Origin: an uncultured Bacteroidales bacterium
GTDB taxonomy: Bacteria; Bacteroidota; Bacteroidia; Bacteroidales; Bacteroidaceae
NCBI GenBank assembly: GCA_902787575.1
Contig: CADAGX010000023.1
Coordinates: 1 to 39,370, forward strand
Direction: 5' to 3'
DNA length: 39,370 nt
Shown here piece by piece: positions 16,458 to 25,300 of the stretch. How positions within the stretch are numbered: position 1 is the stretch's first letter; the number at the start of each line of letters is the position of its first letter. The notes beneath the pieces are model-generated. The model made no database searches, was not told the DNA's origin, and saw only the letters and a list, made by a program, of their open reading frames with translations. A program made the translations under genes and the position numbers.

Positions 16458-19421
16458 TTAATAAAGCACCTTTTTGCCGTTCACAATATAGAGTCCCCTG
16501 CTGGGATGCTCTACCCTGCGACCGCTCAGGTCATAGACTGCCGCAGGTCGCAGTGACGTTGTGGGAGTCAGAATGCCATCGGGCTTCTCGAAGCCGCAAA
16601 TTTCTCTGTAGTCGCCACGCTGGAATTGCCACTCCAAAATCGGATAACCATTGCCGGCCGTAGCATCAGCGTGCCACGGCGAGCCCCATGCGGCAGCCAC
16701 TTGCTGCAGTGCAGCGTGTGCCTGTCCCTCCACGGGCTGGCCGTTCACCAGCATTCCACCGTAGATATATGTATTTGTCAACTGATCGCCCTCCACTGTG
16801 ACGGCAAATGGCACAGCGTCCACCGTGCCGTCTATCGTCTTATTCCACGCGATAACATTCGTGTAAACGCTCGCGGGCGTAGTGCTGCTCTGTCCGCCCG
16901 CAGCAATGGCGGCCGCCGTCGGAGCTGACACAGGGCCGGCGGCATAGCAGTTCTCCATCGTAAGTGCGCTGCGAACGCGGCCAACGATGCCGCCGCAGTA
17001 GTTTCCAGAAGATCCGGCGCCCGTCACCTCCACTGCCGTATAGACGTTTCGGATATACGCCGGCGAGCCGTTGAGCACACCGCCTATCACACCCACGTAT
17101 CCCTTGCCTTGCAGCCGGCCGGTGACGTACACATTCTCCACTATCACGGGCAGCAACTCGCCGTTCGCGTCCTTGTACGTGCTGTTTCCCATGTAGCCGC
17201 ACACCACACCGCAGCCGCTCACCGTGCTCATCACCTCAGCATCTACGAATCCCACGTTCCGACACTCGCCACACAGCACGCCGAAGAAACTGGGATAGCC
17301 CGACGAACCCACAGGTTTGAGGTGTCGAATCACATGTCCCCGGCCGTCGAAGTTCACCCAATTGCCAAATCGCACGTCGGATGTGTTGAGTTGCAACCAG
17401 TCGTACCCGCTCATGTCTACATCGTTTTCCATCGCGAAATATGTCACAACGCCGCGTGTCATCACAGCTGCCATGTTCATCAAGTGTTGCGGCCGCGAGA
17501 TGATATACGGGTCATCGGCCGTGCCAGTTCCTTTCTGGAACGAGTAATTCATCTCGTGAAGCGCGTCTTTGATTTTTCCTATCAGTGTCAGCACCTCAGC
17601 GTCGCTCAGCGTCTGCTCAGCCAAAGCCGTTTTTGCATCGGCCAGCAGTGCCTCGGCCTTCTCCGTCTTGCAGCCGTCCTGCTTGCCGACTGCAATATCA
17701 GCCTCGGTGCGTGCAATTTCGGTGCGCAGCGAATCATAAATGCCGATGCTTGCCTGTATCCGCTCCAGTGTCGAACGCAGCGACAGCAGATACGTGTACC
17801 GCTGAGCGGCATCCGACGTGCTGCCAGCCTTTTGCCACGTGGTGTTGAAGTCAGTCAGCAGCGACTGGCAGAACGCGCTGCCCGTGGCAACCAGAGCCTC
17901 CTTCTTTGCATTGTAGCCGTCGAGCACCGCCGCCATTGCCGTCTCGTTCTTGTCGCGGAAAATGACGCGCAGATTTCCCATATAGAAGCGTTCGTCGGCA
18001 GCCAACGAGTCGCGCGAGCGGACACCTATCGTCAGCTTTCCGTCCGTCACAAGGCCGTAAGCCGAGCGCTCGAAGTTGTCGCGCAGGAAACTGAGGCTCG
18101 TGGCCGACTCGGTGCTGGGCGGCGTGGCCGTCTGCTGGCTGTCGTGGGCTGGCGTTGCAAGGTCGTTGAGATAGATTTCAACGCCTTCGCCCGTGTCAAA
18201 CTCGTTCATTTTCAACTCGTACAAGCCGTTGGGCAACGAAGCGCGCGTCTGGTAAATGTTAAACTTCCCACCGTTGCGCACGTAACCGAGCGGACAAAAT
18301 GCAGTGCCGGCACCCGATGCTGCGCGTTCGGCACCCGAAACGGTGGCATTCCACCCTTTCCACTCCGAGCGCCCGAGGTCCATATTCTGGAATAAGAACG
18401 TCTTGTCGGCGCCGTCGCCCGTGTAAAATACCGGGCCGGGCATCTCGCCCGAGCTGGGATGCCCGTCGTTCACCGACGGCCAGCCCGCCACGTCCCATGT
18501 CACCTTATCGAGGAGCAGCAAACGGCCGTTGCAGCCGTTATTCATATCGTAGGAATGATAAAGTACCCAGTCGTCTCCGTTGTCGTCGGTCATAATTTCG
18601 CTGTTGTGACCCGGTCCTTTCCAGCGATCGTCGCCCGAAATGATGGTTGTGTAGTTGTTGTCCAACATTCTTCCGCCTTGTTTGTTCACATACGGGCCTT
18701 TCAAACTCGTGGCGCGACCCACCACAGTCCTGTAAGTACTGGTCTCGCCGTTGCAACACGAGCCGACGCTGGCAAAAAGGTAGTAGTAGTTTTTGCGTTT
18801 GTATATCATCGCGCCCTCGAAAGCACCGCCCGCTAACTTGGTCAGCTCCTTCGGATTCTTCAAGCTGAAGCCGTCGTTGTTCAATTCTGCCAGGTAGATG
18901 CCGTGGAAACTGCCCCACACAATATATTTCTGGTCTTTCTCCTCCACGTAGCAAGGGTCGATACTGTTCGTGACACCTATCTCCGTGCTGCGGAACAAGC
19001 GTCCCTTGTCCGTAAACTTCGTGGGATCCGTGCCTTGCGCCGAGCCGATTCCCGTGCGCGAGCCGTTGCCCCACAGCGCACACGCGTAGAACATATGGTA
19101 CTTGCCGTCAACGTAACTGACGTCGCAGGCCCAAAAACTATAACTGTCCGTCTTTTTGTTGCCCTCATCGTCCACATACGTGGTATCGTTCCACGTCGGA
19201 CGAGCTATGACGTTGCTCAATCTCGTCCAGCTCATCAGGTCTGCGCTGCGCAAGCCGCGCTGGCCAGTGGCGTACGTGTAGAAATTACCGTCCTGTGCGC
19301 GAACGACACTCGGGTCGGGGAAGTCGGAACCGTAAACGGGGTTCGAGAATTTAGTTTGCGCGTGCAGGCCCATGGCTGCGAGCAGGCCAAACACTACGAA
19401 GAGAAGCTTCTTGCCACACAT
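16458..19421 (-). CDS. Large multidomain secreted GH43 glycosidase with GLUG-like repeats and C-terminal sorting-like tail
   Basis: The 987-aa product begins with a signal peptide (to about LHAQ, residue 22). A GH43 domain follows at about 25-330, with D36 in DFPDPSVV, IDPCYVEE and FEGAMIY supplying the three acidic residues. About 335-480 is beta-rich and may be a carbohydrate-binding jelly roll. About 490-620 is helical, and about 630-900 holds GLUG-like segments (GTADDPYIISRPQHLMNMA, GVVCGYMG, YCGGIVGRV). It ends VYDLSGRRVEHPSRGLYIVN plus GKKVLY, a type IX-secretion-like tail common in Prevotella secreted proteins. Arabinan-type substrates are plausible but unproven. The gene stands alone, convergent with the UDP-glucose dehydrogenase gene. 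Confidence 0.9.
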   Translation of the reverse strand: MCGKKLLFVVFGLLAAMGLHAQTKFSNPVYGSDFPDPSVVRAQDGNFYTYATGQRGLRSADLMSWTRLSNVIARPTWNDTTYVDDEGNKKTDSYSFWACDVSYVDGKYHMFYACALWGNGSRTGIGSAQGTDPTKFTDKGRLFRSTEIGVTNSIDPCYVEEKDQKYIVWGSFHGIYLAELNNDGFSLKNPKELTKLAGGAFEGAMIYKRKNYYYLFASVGSCCNGETSTYRTVVGRATSLKGPYVNKQGGRMLDNNYTTIISGDDRWKGPGHNSEIMTDDNGDDWVLYHSYDMNNGCNGRLLLLDKVTWDVAGWPSVNDGHPSSGEMPGPVFYTGDGADKTFLFQNMDLGRSEWKGWNATVSGAERAASGAGTAFCPLGYVRNGGKFNIYQTRASLPNGLYELKMNEFDTGEGVEIYLNDLATPAHDSQQTATPPSTESATSLSFLRDNFERSAYGLVTDGKLTIGVRSRDSLAADERFYMGNLRVIFRDKNETAMAAVLDGYNAKKEALVATGSAFCQSLLTDFNTTWQKAGSTSDAAQRYTYLLSLRSTLERIQASIGIYDSLRTEIARTEADIAVGKQDGCKTEKAEALLADAKTALAEQTLSDAEVLTLIGKIKDALHEMNYSFQKGTGTADDPYIISRPQHLMNMAAVMTRGVVTYFAMENDVDMSGYDWLQLNTSDVRFGNWVNFDGRGHVIRHLKPVGSSGYPSFFGVLCGECRNVGFVDAEVMSTVSGCGVVCGYMGNSTYKDANGELLPVIVENVYVTGRLQGKGYVGVIGGVLNGSPAYIRNVYTAVEVTGAGSSGNYCGGIVGRVRSALTMENCYAAGPVSAPTAAAIAAGGQSSTTPASVYTNVIAWNKTIDGTVDAVPFAVTVEGDQLTNTYIYGGMLVNGQPVEGQAHAALQQVAAAWGSPWHADATAGNGYPILEWQFQRGDYREICGFEKPDGILTPTTSLRPAAVYDLSGRRVEHPSRGLYIVNGKKVLY

Positions 19422-19468
19422 AGTATATTGTTTTTTCAGATTTTCGTCAGTTACTTGTTATTTTTTTG

Positions 19469-19476
19469 CAAAGATA
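19469..19476 (-). promoter_or_regulatory. -7 element of the large GH43 gene
   Basis: TATCTTTG on the minus strand (19476-19469), about 48 bp upstream of the ATG at 19421. A TTG-containing -33 candidate is about 22 bp upstream, slightly too far, so only the -7 element is claimed. Confidence 0.5.
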
Positions 19477-19518
19477 AAAAAAACTTTTCACTTTGATGCA
19501 ATTTTGAAAGAAAAAACA

Positions 19519-19526
19519 TAACTTTG
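19519..19526 (+). promoter_or_regulatory. -7-like element upstream of the candidate RNA
   Basis: TAACTTTG on the plus strand, in an AT-rich stretch that changes abruptly to GC-rich sequence at about 19530. The nearest TTTG (19492-19495) is 23 bp away, longer than usual. There is no open reading frame downstream for over 350 bp until the GlsB-type gene, so the transcript would begin with non-coding sequence. Confidence 0.45.
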
Positions 19527-19530
19527 CACT

Positions 19531-19680
19531 ACCGGATTCGTCGTAGAAGCATTGCTGACGTCCCTACTGGGCATGTGCCCGCACGCAGGAACCTCAGCAC
19601 GGGCGATGCCAAGACAGTGAGCCGCGGCGGCAAGGAAGGACACACAAGGGTCGGCCGGCACGGCACGCTGTCGCGATGAA
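19531..19680 (+). ncRNA. Candidate structured RNA (class not identified)
   Basis: A GC-rich 150-nt block with no credible reading frame starts just after a TAACTTTG element. Complementary segments nest: CATTGC (19550-19555) with GCGATG (19673-19678), GCTGAC (19554-19559) with GTCGGC (19650-19655), GTCC (19560-19563) with GGAC (19638-19641), and a two-part hairpin GGCAT/ATGCC (19570-19574, 19606-19610) plus GCCCG/CGGGC (19577-19581, 19600-19604). A further hairpin GCCG/CGGC lies at 19621-19631. The first two helices share bases 19554-19555 and cannot both be complete. It contains CAGG and AGCA on opposite sides of the apical hairpin, faintly like SRP RNA, but the apical loop is too short for that consensus. 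6S RNA is another possibility. The 3' end is unknown. Confidence 0.4.
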
Positions 19681-19698
19681 AGCCACACGTCGCTGTGA

Positions 19699-19830
19699 GC
19701 AATGCCACACGTCGCATGAAGCAATGCCACACGTCGCGTGAAGCAATGCCACACGTCGCGTGAAGCAATGCCACACGTCGCGTGAAGCAATGCCACACGT
19801 CGCGTGAAGCAATGCCACACGTCGCGTGAA
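19699..19830 (+). repeat. Six tandem copies of a 22-bp repeat
   Basis: Units start at 19699, 19721, 19743, 19765, 19787 and 19809; units 2-6 are identical and unit 1 differs by one base. Each contains GCAATG, then CCACACGTCGCGTGAA. Diverged partial units flank the array (19679-19698, about 19831-19850, and CTACACGTAG near 19859-19868). The minus-strand open frames through this region simply translate the repeat and are not genes. It lies 71 bp upstream of the GlsB-type gene, in its presumed leader or promoter region. The unit has no spacer sequences and is too short for a CRISPR. Confidence 0.95.
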
Positions 19831-19901
19831 AAAAGTTACACGTCGCAAAGAGAGAAACTACACGTAGAAATATTTTTTCACCTAATAAAAATTTAATCGT
19901 T

Positions 19902-20138
19902 ATGGGTATCATTTACAGTATTATCTTGGGTTGCATCGCCGGCTTCGTGGCAAGCAAGTTGCAGACAGGCGAGGGAAAAGGACTTATCGTGAATCTCGTG
20001 CTCGGTATCATAGGCGGTGCCGTGGGCGGCTGGCTGTTCAGTCTGCTCGGAATCACTGCCGGCGGAATTCTGGGACAGCTGGTAGTTGCAGTCATCGGCG
20101 CAGTCATCGTGCTCTGGGTCTTTGCAAAACTGAAATAA
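19902..20138 (+). CDS. GlsB/YeaQ/YmgE family (transglycosylase-associated) stress membrane protein
   Basis: A 78-aa inner-membrane protein with about three hydrophobic segments rich in Gly and small residues (IIYSIILGCIAGFVASKL, LVLGIIGGAVGGWLFSLLG, LVVAVIGAVIVLWVFAKL). The pattern GxxxGxxASK, NxxxGIxGAxxG and the length match the transglycosylase-associated (GlsB/YeaQ) family, small general-stress proteins of unknown mechanism. It follows the tandem repeat and an AT-rich leader. No clear TAnnTTTG is seen close to the ATG, so it may be transcribed through the repeat from upstream. Confidence 0.92.
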   Translation: MGIIYSIILGCIAGFVASKLQTGEGKGLIVNLVLGIIGGAVGGWLFSLLGITAGGILGQLVVAVIGAVIVLWVFAKLK

Positions 20139-20158
20139 CACAGCCCACAGGAAAAGAA

Positions 20159-20188
20159 AGAGGCGCGGACTGTTCGGTTCGCGCCTCT
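20159..20188. terminator. Bidirectional terminator between GlsB-type gene and the phosphodiesterase gene
   Basis: AGAGGCGCG (20159-20167) and CGCGCCTCT (20180-20188) form a perfect 9-bp GC-rich stem with a 12-nt loop. On the minus strand it is followed by TTTCTTTTCC, so it acts best for the phosphodiesterase gene; on the plus strand the trailing sequence is less T-rich. Confidence 0.8.
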
Positions 20189-20206
20189 GCTATTCTTACT
20201 CCCGCA

Positions 20207-20971
20207 TCAGAGTTTCTTCAGAATCTCCTGCAGTTTGTCGGGGTCGTTCGTGGTGATAAGATCGATGCCGGGCATCTTAGCAAATTTCTCGAGGTCCTCC
20301 TCGCCGTCTACCGTCCATACATTTACTTCCAGCCCGAGTGCTTTTGCCTGGCGCGCCCACTGCGGGTGCTTGTTGAACACCTTGTGGTAGTAGTCGATGC
20401 CCGAGATACCCATAGCTTTCACCTGCTGCGGCGTCAAATCACCGTTCAGATAAGCAATGCGACTCTTGGGAGAAATTTCGTGCAACACCTCGCAAACGTA
20501 CTTGCTGAACGCAATATAATCCGTGCGATCCTCCAAGCCCGACTCTTTCACCAGTTTAACGCTCAGCTCTGCCACGGCGCGCTCACGTTCCGGCGTCTTG
20601 TGCGACTTGATTTCAAAGATGGGACGAATGTACGGCGTCTTTGAAAATTCCTGAAGATACTGTTGCAACGTCGGAAGGAACTCGCCGTTGGGCAACTTTT
20701 TATTCATCAAATCTGTGTATTTCGAGTCTTCGATTCTCATTCCGTCCCACACGGCATCGTGAAAAACAACTGGCACACCATCAACGGTAAGCCACACATC
20801 AAATTCGGAGCCGTACAATCCGATCTCTGCGGCCTTCTGCAAAGATTTTATCGAGTTCTGTGCGCTACCTTGCGTGCGCCAGAAACCACGGTGAGCAACT
20901 ATCTGCGGCTTCGACAGCACAGGCAGACTCAGCAGCAACGCTGCGACGAAAAAGAGAAATGAACGTTTCAT
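20207..20971 (-). CDS. Glycerophosphodiester phosphodiesterase family protein, secreted
   Basis: Hydrolyses glycerophosphodiesters to glycerol-3-phosphate and an alcohol. The 254-aa product has a signal peptide (cleavage near PVLS-K) and the GDPD signature: VAHRGFW (catalytic H27), QNSIKSLQKA, GSEFDVWLTVDG (metal-binding Glu and Asp) and VVFHDAVWDG (second catalytic His). Later motifs IRPIFEIKS and NVWTVDGEED, then GIDLITTNDPDKL, are also typical. Length fits the family. Monocistronic, with its own promoter and a strong hairpin downstream. Confidence 0.93.
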   Translation of the reverse strand: MKRSFLFFVAALLLSLPVLSKPQIVAHRGFWRTQGSAQNSIKSLQKAAEIGLYGSEFDVWLTVDGVPVVFHDAVWDGMRIEDSKYTDLMNKKLPNGEFLPTLQQYLQEFSKTPYIRPIFEIKSHKTPERERAVAELSVKLVKESGLEDRTDYIAFSKYVCEVLHEISPKSRIAYLNGDLTPQQVKAMGISGIDYYHKVFNKHPQWARQAKALGLEVNVWTVDGEEDLEKFAKMPGIDLITTNDPDKLQEILKKL

Positions 20972-20997
20972 AGTTATTTTGTTAAAGGTTTACGATG

Positions 20998-21030
20998 CAA
21001 AGTTACGTTTTTTAATTTGTATTTCGCAAT
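20998..21030 (-). promoter_or_regulatory. Promoter of the phosphodiesterase gene
   Basis: Minus-strand -7 element TAACTTTG (21005-20998) with an ATTG -33 candidate (21030-21027) at a 21-bp spacing. Leader about 25 nt. Confidence 0.55.
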
Positions 21031-21044
21031 TCGGCCAGAAGTTT

Positions 21045-21076
21045 TTTGCACGTAAAAATGTTTTTTCCTAACTTTG
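21045..21076 (+). promoter_or_regulatory. fucO promoter
   Basis: TTTG (21045-21048), 20-bp spacer, TAACTTTG (21069-21076). The leader of about 105 nt contains TCGCGCGCGTAATATAA (from 21087), which resembles TCGCGCGTAATATAA upstream of glmS (10581-10595). Confidence 0.75.
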
Positions 21077-21187
21077 TGCAGAAAGTTCGCGCGCGTAATA
21101 TAAAAAAGGTAACGCGTCGGACTCAGAAAACCAACCGCAACAGCAAACAGACTAACCCAGTAAAAACTATTTTTTAACGTAAAAGCT

Positions 21188-22342
21188 ATGGCACAGAGAT
21201 TTATCCTAAACGAAGTTTCATACTTCGGAGCAGGCGCACGTAAGGAGCTGCCTGAAGTTCTGAACCGCATGGGCCTAAAAAAGGCGCTCGTTTGCACCGA
21301 CAAGGGCCTGTTGAAAGTGGGCACCACAAAGATGGTAACCGATGTTTTGGAGGCCGTCGGCTTTCCCTACGAAGTGTACAGCGAGATAAAACCAAACCCC
21401 ACAGTCACAAATGTGCAGCAGGGCGTAGCAGCCTTTAAGGCGTCGGGCGCAGATTGTCTGATTGCCGTCGGCGGCGGCTCGAGCATGGACACGGCAAAGG
21501 GCATTGGAATTGTGAGCAACAACCCGGAGTTTTCGGACGTTGTCTCGTTGGAAGGCGTGGCTCCCACGAAGAAAAAAAGCGTGCCCATCATCGCATTGCC
21601 GACAACTGCAGGCACCGGCGCAGAAGTGACCATCAACTACGTGATTATCGACGAGAAGCGTCAGGCAAAGATGGTGTGCGTGGATCCAAATGACATTCCG
21701 GCCGTGGCAATCGTCGACCCGGAACTGATGTATTCATTGCCCAAAAGTCTGACTGCCGCCACCGGTATGGATGCGCTGACACACGCCATCGAAGGTTACA
21801 TCACGAAGGGAGCATGGGTGATGAGCGACATGTACGAACTGCAGGCCATCAAAATGATTGCCGAGAACCTTCCTTTGGCTGTGGCTGAGCCTACAAATCC
21901 GAAAGGACGCGAGGGAATGGCACTGGCACAATACATCGCAGCTCAGGCTTTCAGCAATGTCGGCCTCGGTCTCGTGCACGGCATGGCGCATCCCATGGGC
22001 TCGCTGCACGATGTGCCACACGGCGTGGCAAATGCCTTGCTTCTCCCCACAATTATGAAGTTCAATATGCCCACCCGCATCGAGAAGTTCGGAGTGATAG
22101 CACGCACCATGGGTGTGGATACCACAGGCATGACGCCCGAGGAGGCAGCACAGGCCGCAGTGGATGCCGTGCAGAAACTCAGCATCGAAGTGGGCATTCC
22201 GCAGCATCTGAGCGAGCTGGGCATCACGGAGAAGGACATTCCTGCACTTGCCGAGCAAGCTTTGGCCGACGTCTGCACGCCGGGTAATCCGCGCGACGTG
22301 ACGTTGGACGACATCGTGGCTCTCTACAAGAAAGTTCTCTGA
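21188..22342 (+). CDS. fucO: Lactaldehyde reductase / iron-containing alcohol dehydrogenase (FucO type)
   Basis: FucO reduces L-lactaldehyde to L-1,2-propanediol with NADH at the end of anaerobic fucose and rhamnose breakdown. The 384-aa product follows E. coli FucO closely as I recall it: RFILNEVSYFGAGA at the start, AVGGGSSMDTAKGIGIVSNN, PTTAGTGAEVTINYVI, TGMDALTHAIEGYITKGAW, and the iron-binding region GLGLVHGMAHPMGSLHD plus VPHGVANALLLP. Length equals the E. coli protein (382-383). The stop codon overlaps the start of the helicase gene (TGATG), so the two are translationally coupled. No fucose isomerase or kinase gene is present in the window. Confidence 0.93.
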   Translation: MAQRFILNEVSYFGAGARKELPEVLNRMGLKKALVCTDKGLLKVGTTKMVTDVLEAVGFPYEVYSEIKPNPTVTNVQQGVAAFKASGADCLIAVGGGSSMDTAKGIGIVSNNPEFSDVVSLEGVAPTKKKSVPIIALPTTAGTGAEVTINYVIIDEKRQAKMVCVDPNDIPAVAIVDPELMYSLPKSLTAATGMDALTHAIEGYITKGAWVMSDMYELQAIKMIAENLPLAVAEPTNPKGREGMALAQYIAAQAFSNVGLGLVHGMAHPMGSLHDVPHGVANALLLPTIMKFNMPTRIEKFGVIARTMGVDTTGMTPEEAAQAAVDAVQKLSIEVGIPQHLSELGITEKDIPALAEQALADVCTPGNPRDVTLDDIVALYKKVL

Positions 22343-25300
22343 TGCACTACGACGAGCTATCTGCCGTGCTTACAGGCACGACGACAGGCATAAGGATCCG
22401 ATACACCGAATTGTATCGGATTCTTTGTCTCGTGCTTGTGGAGGCGACGGCCGACAGCCGTATGGACTTCAGCGGTCCCTTTGCGCGCCTGACGTATCTT
22501 TTCTCGCGATACAGCGTGTCGGAGCATCTGCGCGTCAGGCTCAACCAGTGTCGTGGCCGCAGCCGCGCGCTTTCCGAGCAGTCGGACGACATGTTGCAGG
22601 CCGCACTTCCGCACGATGTAAAGGCAGTGGCCGAATTGCTGCACGCCGTCAGTGGAGAGCGCGTGCCGTGGCAACTCGAGAAACTGCTGCCAAAAACCGA
22701 GACCGTGCCCTGCGAGCGGCACGAAGAGCACGGCTGTCGGCGCGTCTGCGTTGTGTCGTGCGACGCAGACGGAACGTCATTCACAGCCATTCCAGAGGAT
22801 GACATGGGCGAAACGGTGCGCGTCAGCTGCGAAGCGAACCGCATGGGCGACTGGAGCTACCTGTGCCCGCTGCTCTGCGAAGGCATGCAACTGAATCTGG
22901 TGCACTGCACCGAGGGCGAGGACGGCGTGCTGCAGCCCGAAATCATCGTGCTGGAACCCGACTATCTGCTCGACATATCCTCCGTGGCAGCCTGCTTCGC
23001 CGAGAGCGGGCCCAGCCCGTACCATTACCTGCTGCGCCAGTTCCGCCAGCAACCGGCCACGCGAGCCATCCTGCTGGGTAACATGGCCGGGCAGATGCTC
23101 GACGAAATAGTGAACGCCACAGCCGACACTCCGCCCGACTACGCGCAGACGGCCAGCCGCTTCATGCGGAACTACGCAATGGAACTGGCCACACTGACCG
23201 ACGACATGCGCGGTTTCCACGAGGAAGCCATGCAGCAACAGCAAAACATACGCGCACTTTTGGACACTGCAGCACGCGAGGACCCCAACTTCCGGCCGCA
23301 CCACGCGCTGCTCGAACCCACGTTTTTCTGCGAGATGCTGGGTCTGCAGGGACGAATGGACCTGTTGCAGGACGATTTCCGCCTGCTGATGGAGCAGAAG
23401 TCGGGCCGTCGCGAGTTTCGCACCGAGGCGCACCGCGAGCCGCACTACGTGCAAATGCTGCTCTATCAGGCTGTACTCCATTACTCCCACGGCCTGCGCA
23501 ACGACCAGATCTCGTCGTACCTGCTCTACTCACGCTTCGCCGACGGCCTACTGAAGGAGGGACCTGCGCCACTGCTCCTCGGACAGGCAATGATGATACG
23601 CAATCAGGTGGTCTGGCTGCAGTTGCGCAACGCCCGCGGCGCAACGTCGTATCTCGACCACCTGCTGCCCAAGAGAATCAACACGCGAGCCATCGGCGGC
23701 CGCCTGTGGGAGGAATTCCTCTACCCGCAACTACTGGACGTCCTGCGCCCCATCCAGCAGGCCGACGCCACGTCGCACGCATATTTCCACCGCATGTTGG
23801 CCTTCGTGGCACGCGAGCATGTGCTCACAAAGACAGGCGCGCCCGGCCGCGAGGCGAGTGGTTTGGCTGCGCTCTGGGGCAGCAGCATGGCCGAGAAGCT
23901 TGTGGCCGGAAATATCTTTGCCGGTCTCAGCGTCGAACGCACGTGGAGCAGCACGTCCGACAGCGACGCAACCGACATGCTACGGCTCACACGCCCGGCC
24001 GTGAACCACGATTATCTGCCCAACTTCCGCACCGGCGACACTGTGATACTTTACAGCTACGCCGCCGACAGCGAGCCCGACGTACGCCGCGGCTTCGCTT
24101 CGCGGGCTCACATCTGCGAGATAACGACCTCACACGTGGTACTGCAACTGCGCACACCGCAGCGCAACCAATTCGTCTTTCAGCCGCGCGACGGCGAGCT
24201 TTGGGCCGTGGAGCACGATGCGCCCGAGTCGGGTTTCACAGCGCTCTACCGCTCGGTTTTCTCTGTGCTGACGGCCAGCTGCGCGCGTCGCCAGTTGCTG
24301 CTCGGACAAAGGATGCCAAATCTCGCAGGTCGCGACGAAAATTGCGACGTGCAGTTTTCGTCCGCGCCACACGTCGCAGCCGAAAAACTGCGTGTGGAAT
24401 CCCAAAAACTGCACGCGCTGCCACTCGAGGCTAAGGCACAAAACGAATATCTGCTGCTCATTGGCCCGCCTGGCACGGGCAAGACGTCGCTGGGTCTGAT
24501 GAACATTCTGCGCGACGAACTGAGCCGCGATACAGACGGCGTGCTGCTGCTCTCGTACACAAACCGCGCAGTGGACGAGATTTGCTCCAAGCTGGTGGAC
24601 GCCGGCCTCGACTTCCTGCGCATCAGCTCGCCGCACACCTGCCCCGACGCGTACCGTCCCTACCTGCTGGCCGAGAAAACCGCACATTGCACGCGCATCA
24701 GCGAGATACGCCAGCTGTTGCAGGAGGCAAAAGTGGTGGTGAGCACCACCACAAGCATGAGCAGCCAGCTCTCTTACTTCGCGTTGCGTCGCTTCTCGCT
24801 GGCCGTCATAGACGAGGCGTCGCAGATTCTGGAGCCTCATCTCACGGGCATTCTCTGCGCCCGCCACGGCGAGACGGACGCCATCGGCCGCTTCGTCATG
24901 ATTGGCGACCACAAGCAGCTGCCGGCCGTCGTGCAGCAGGAGGCGTCTGAGTCGGCGGTTTCCGACCCACTGCTGCACGAAATCGGACTGATGGACTGCC
25001 GCGAATCGCTTTTCCAGCGCCTGCTGCGGCTCCACGCCACGTGGTTTCCCGACGGCGACTCGCCCTTTGTGCACCGCTTCAGCCGGCAGGGACGGATGCA
25101 CCCGCAGGTGGCCGACTTTGCCAGCAGCCATTTCTATGGCGGCAAGTTGCGCCCCGTGCCGCTGGAGCATCAGAAGGCACCTTTCTGCCTGCAGGAACCG
25201 GCCGACAGCGACCCACTGATGCACCGGCTCGCCCACCAACGCGTGGTCTTCCTGCCAGCAGAGCGCCCACTGCACACCGAATCGCCGAAGGTCAACGAGG

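Noticed and set aside
17109-18395. 428-codon plus-strand frame inside the large GH43 gene
   Set aside because: Antisense to a gene with clear motifs; composition is not protein-like.
19699-19830. CRISPR array
   Set aside because: The units are contiguous with no unique spacers and no cas genes are nearby.
19488-19912. Overlapping minus-strand frames with a repeated peptide of 22-bp periodicity
   Set aside because: They only translate the tandem DNA repeat; period 22 is not a multiple of 3, so frames shift from unit to unit and no real protein repeat is expected.
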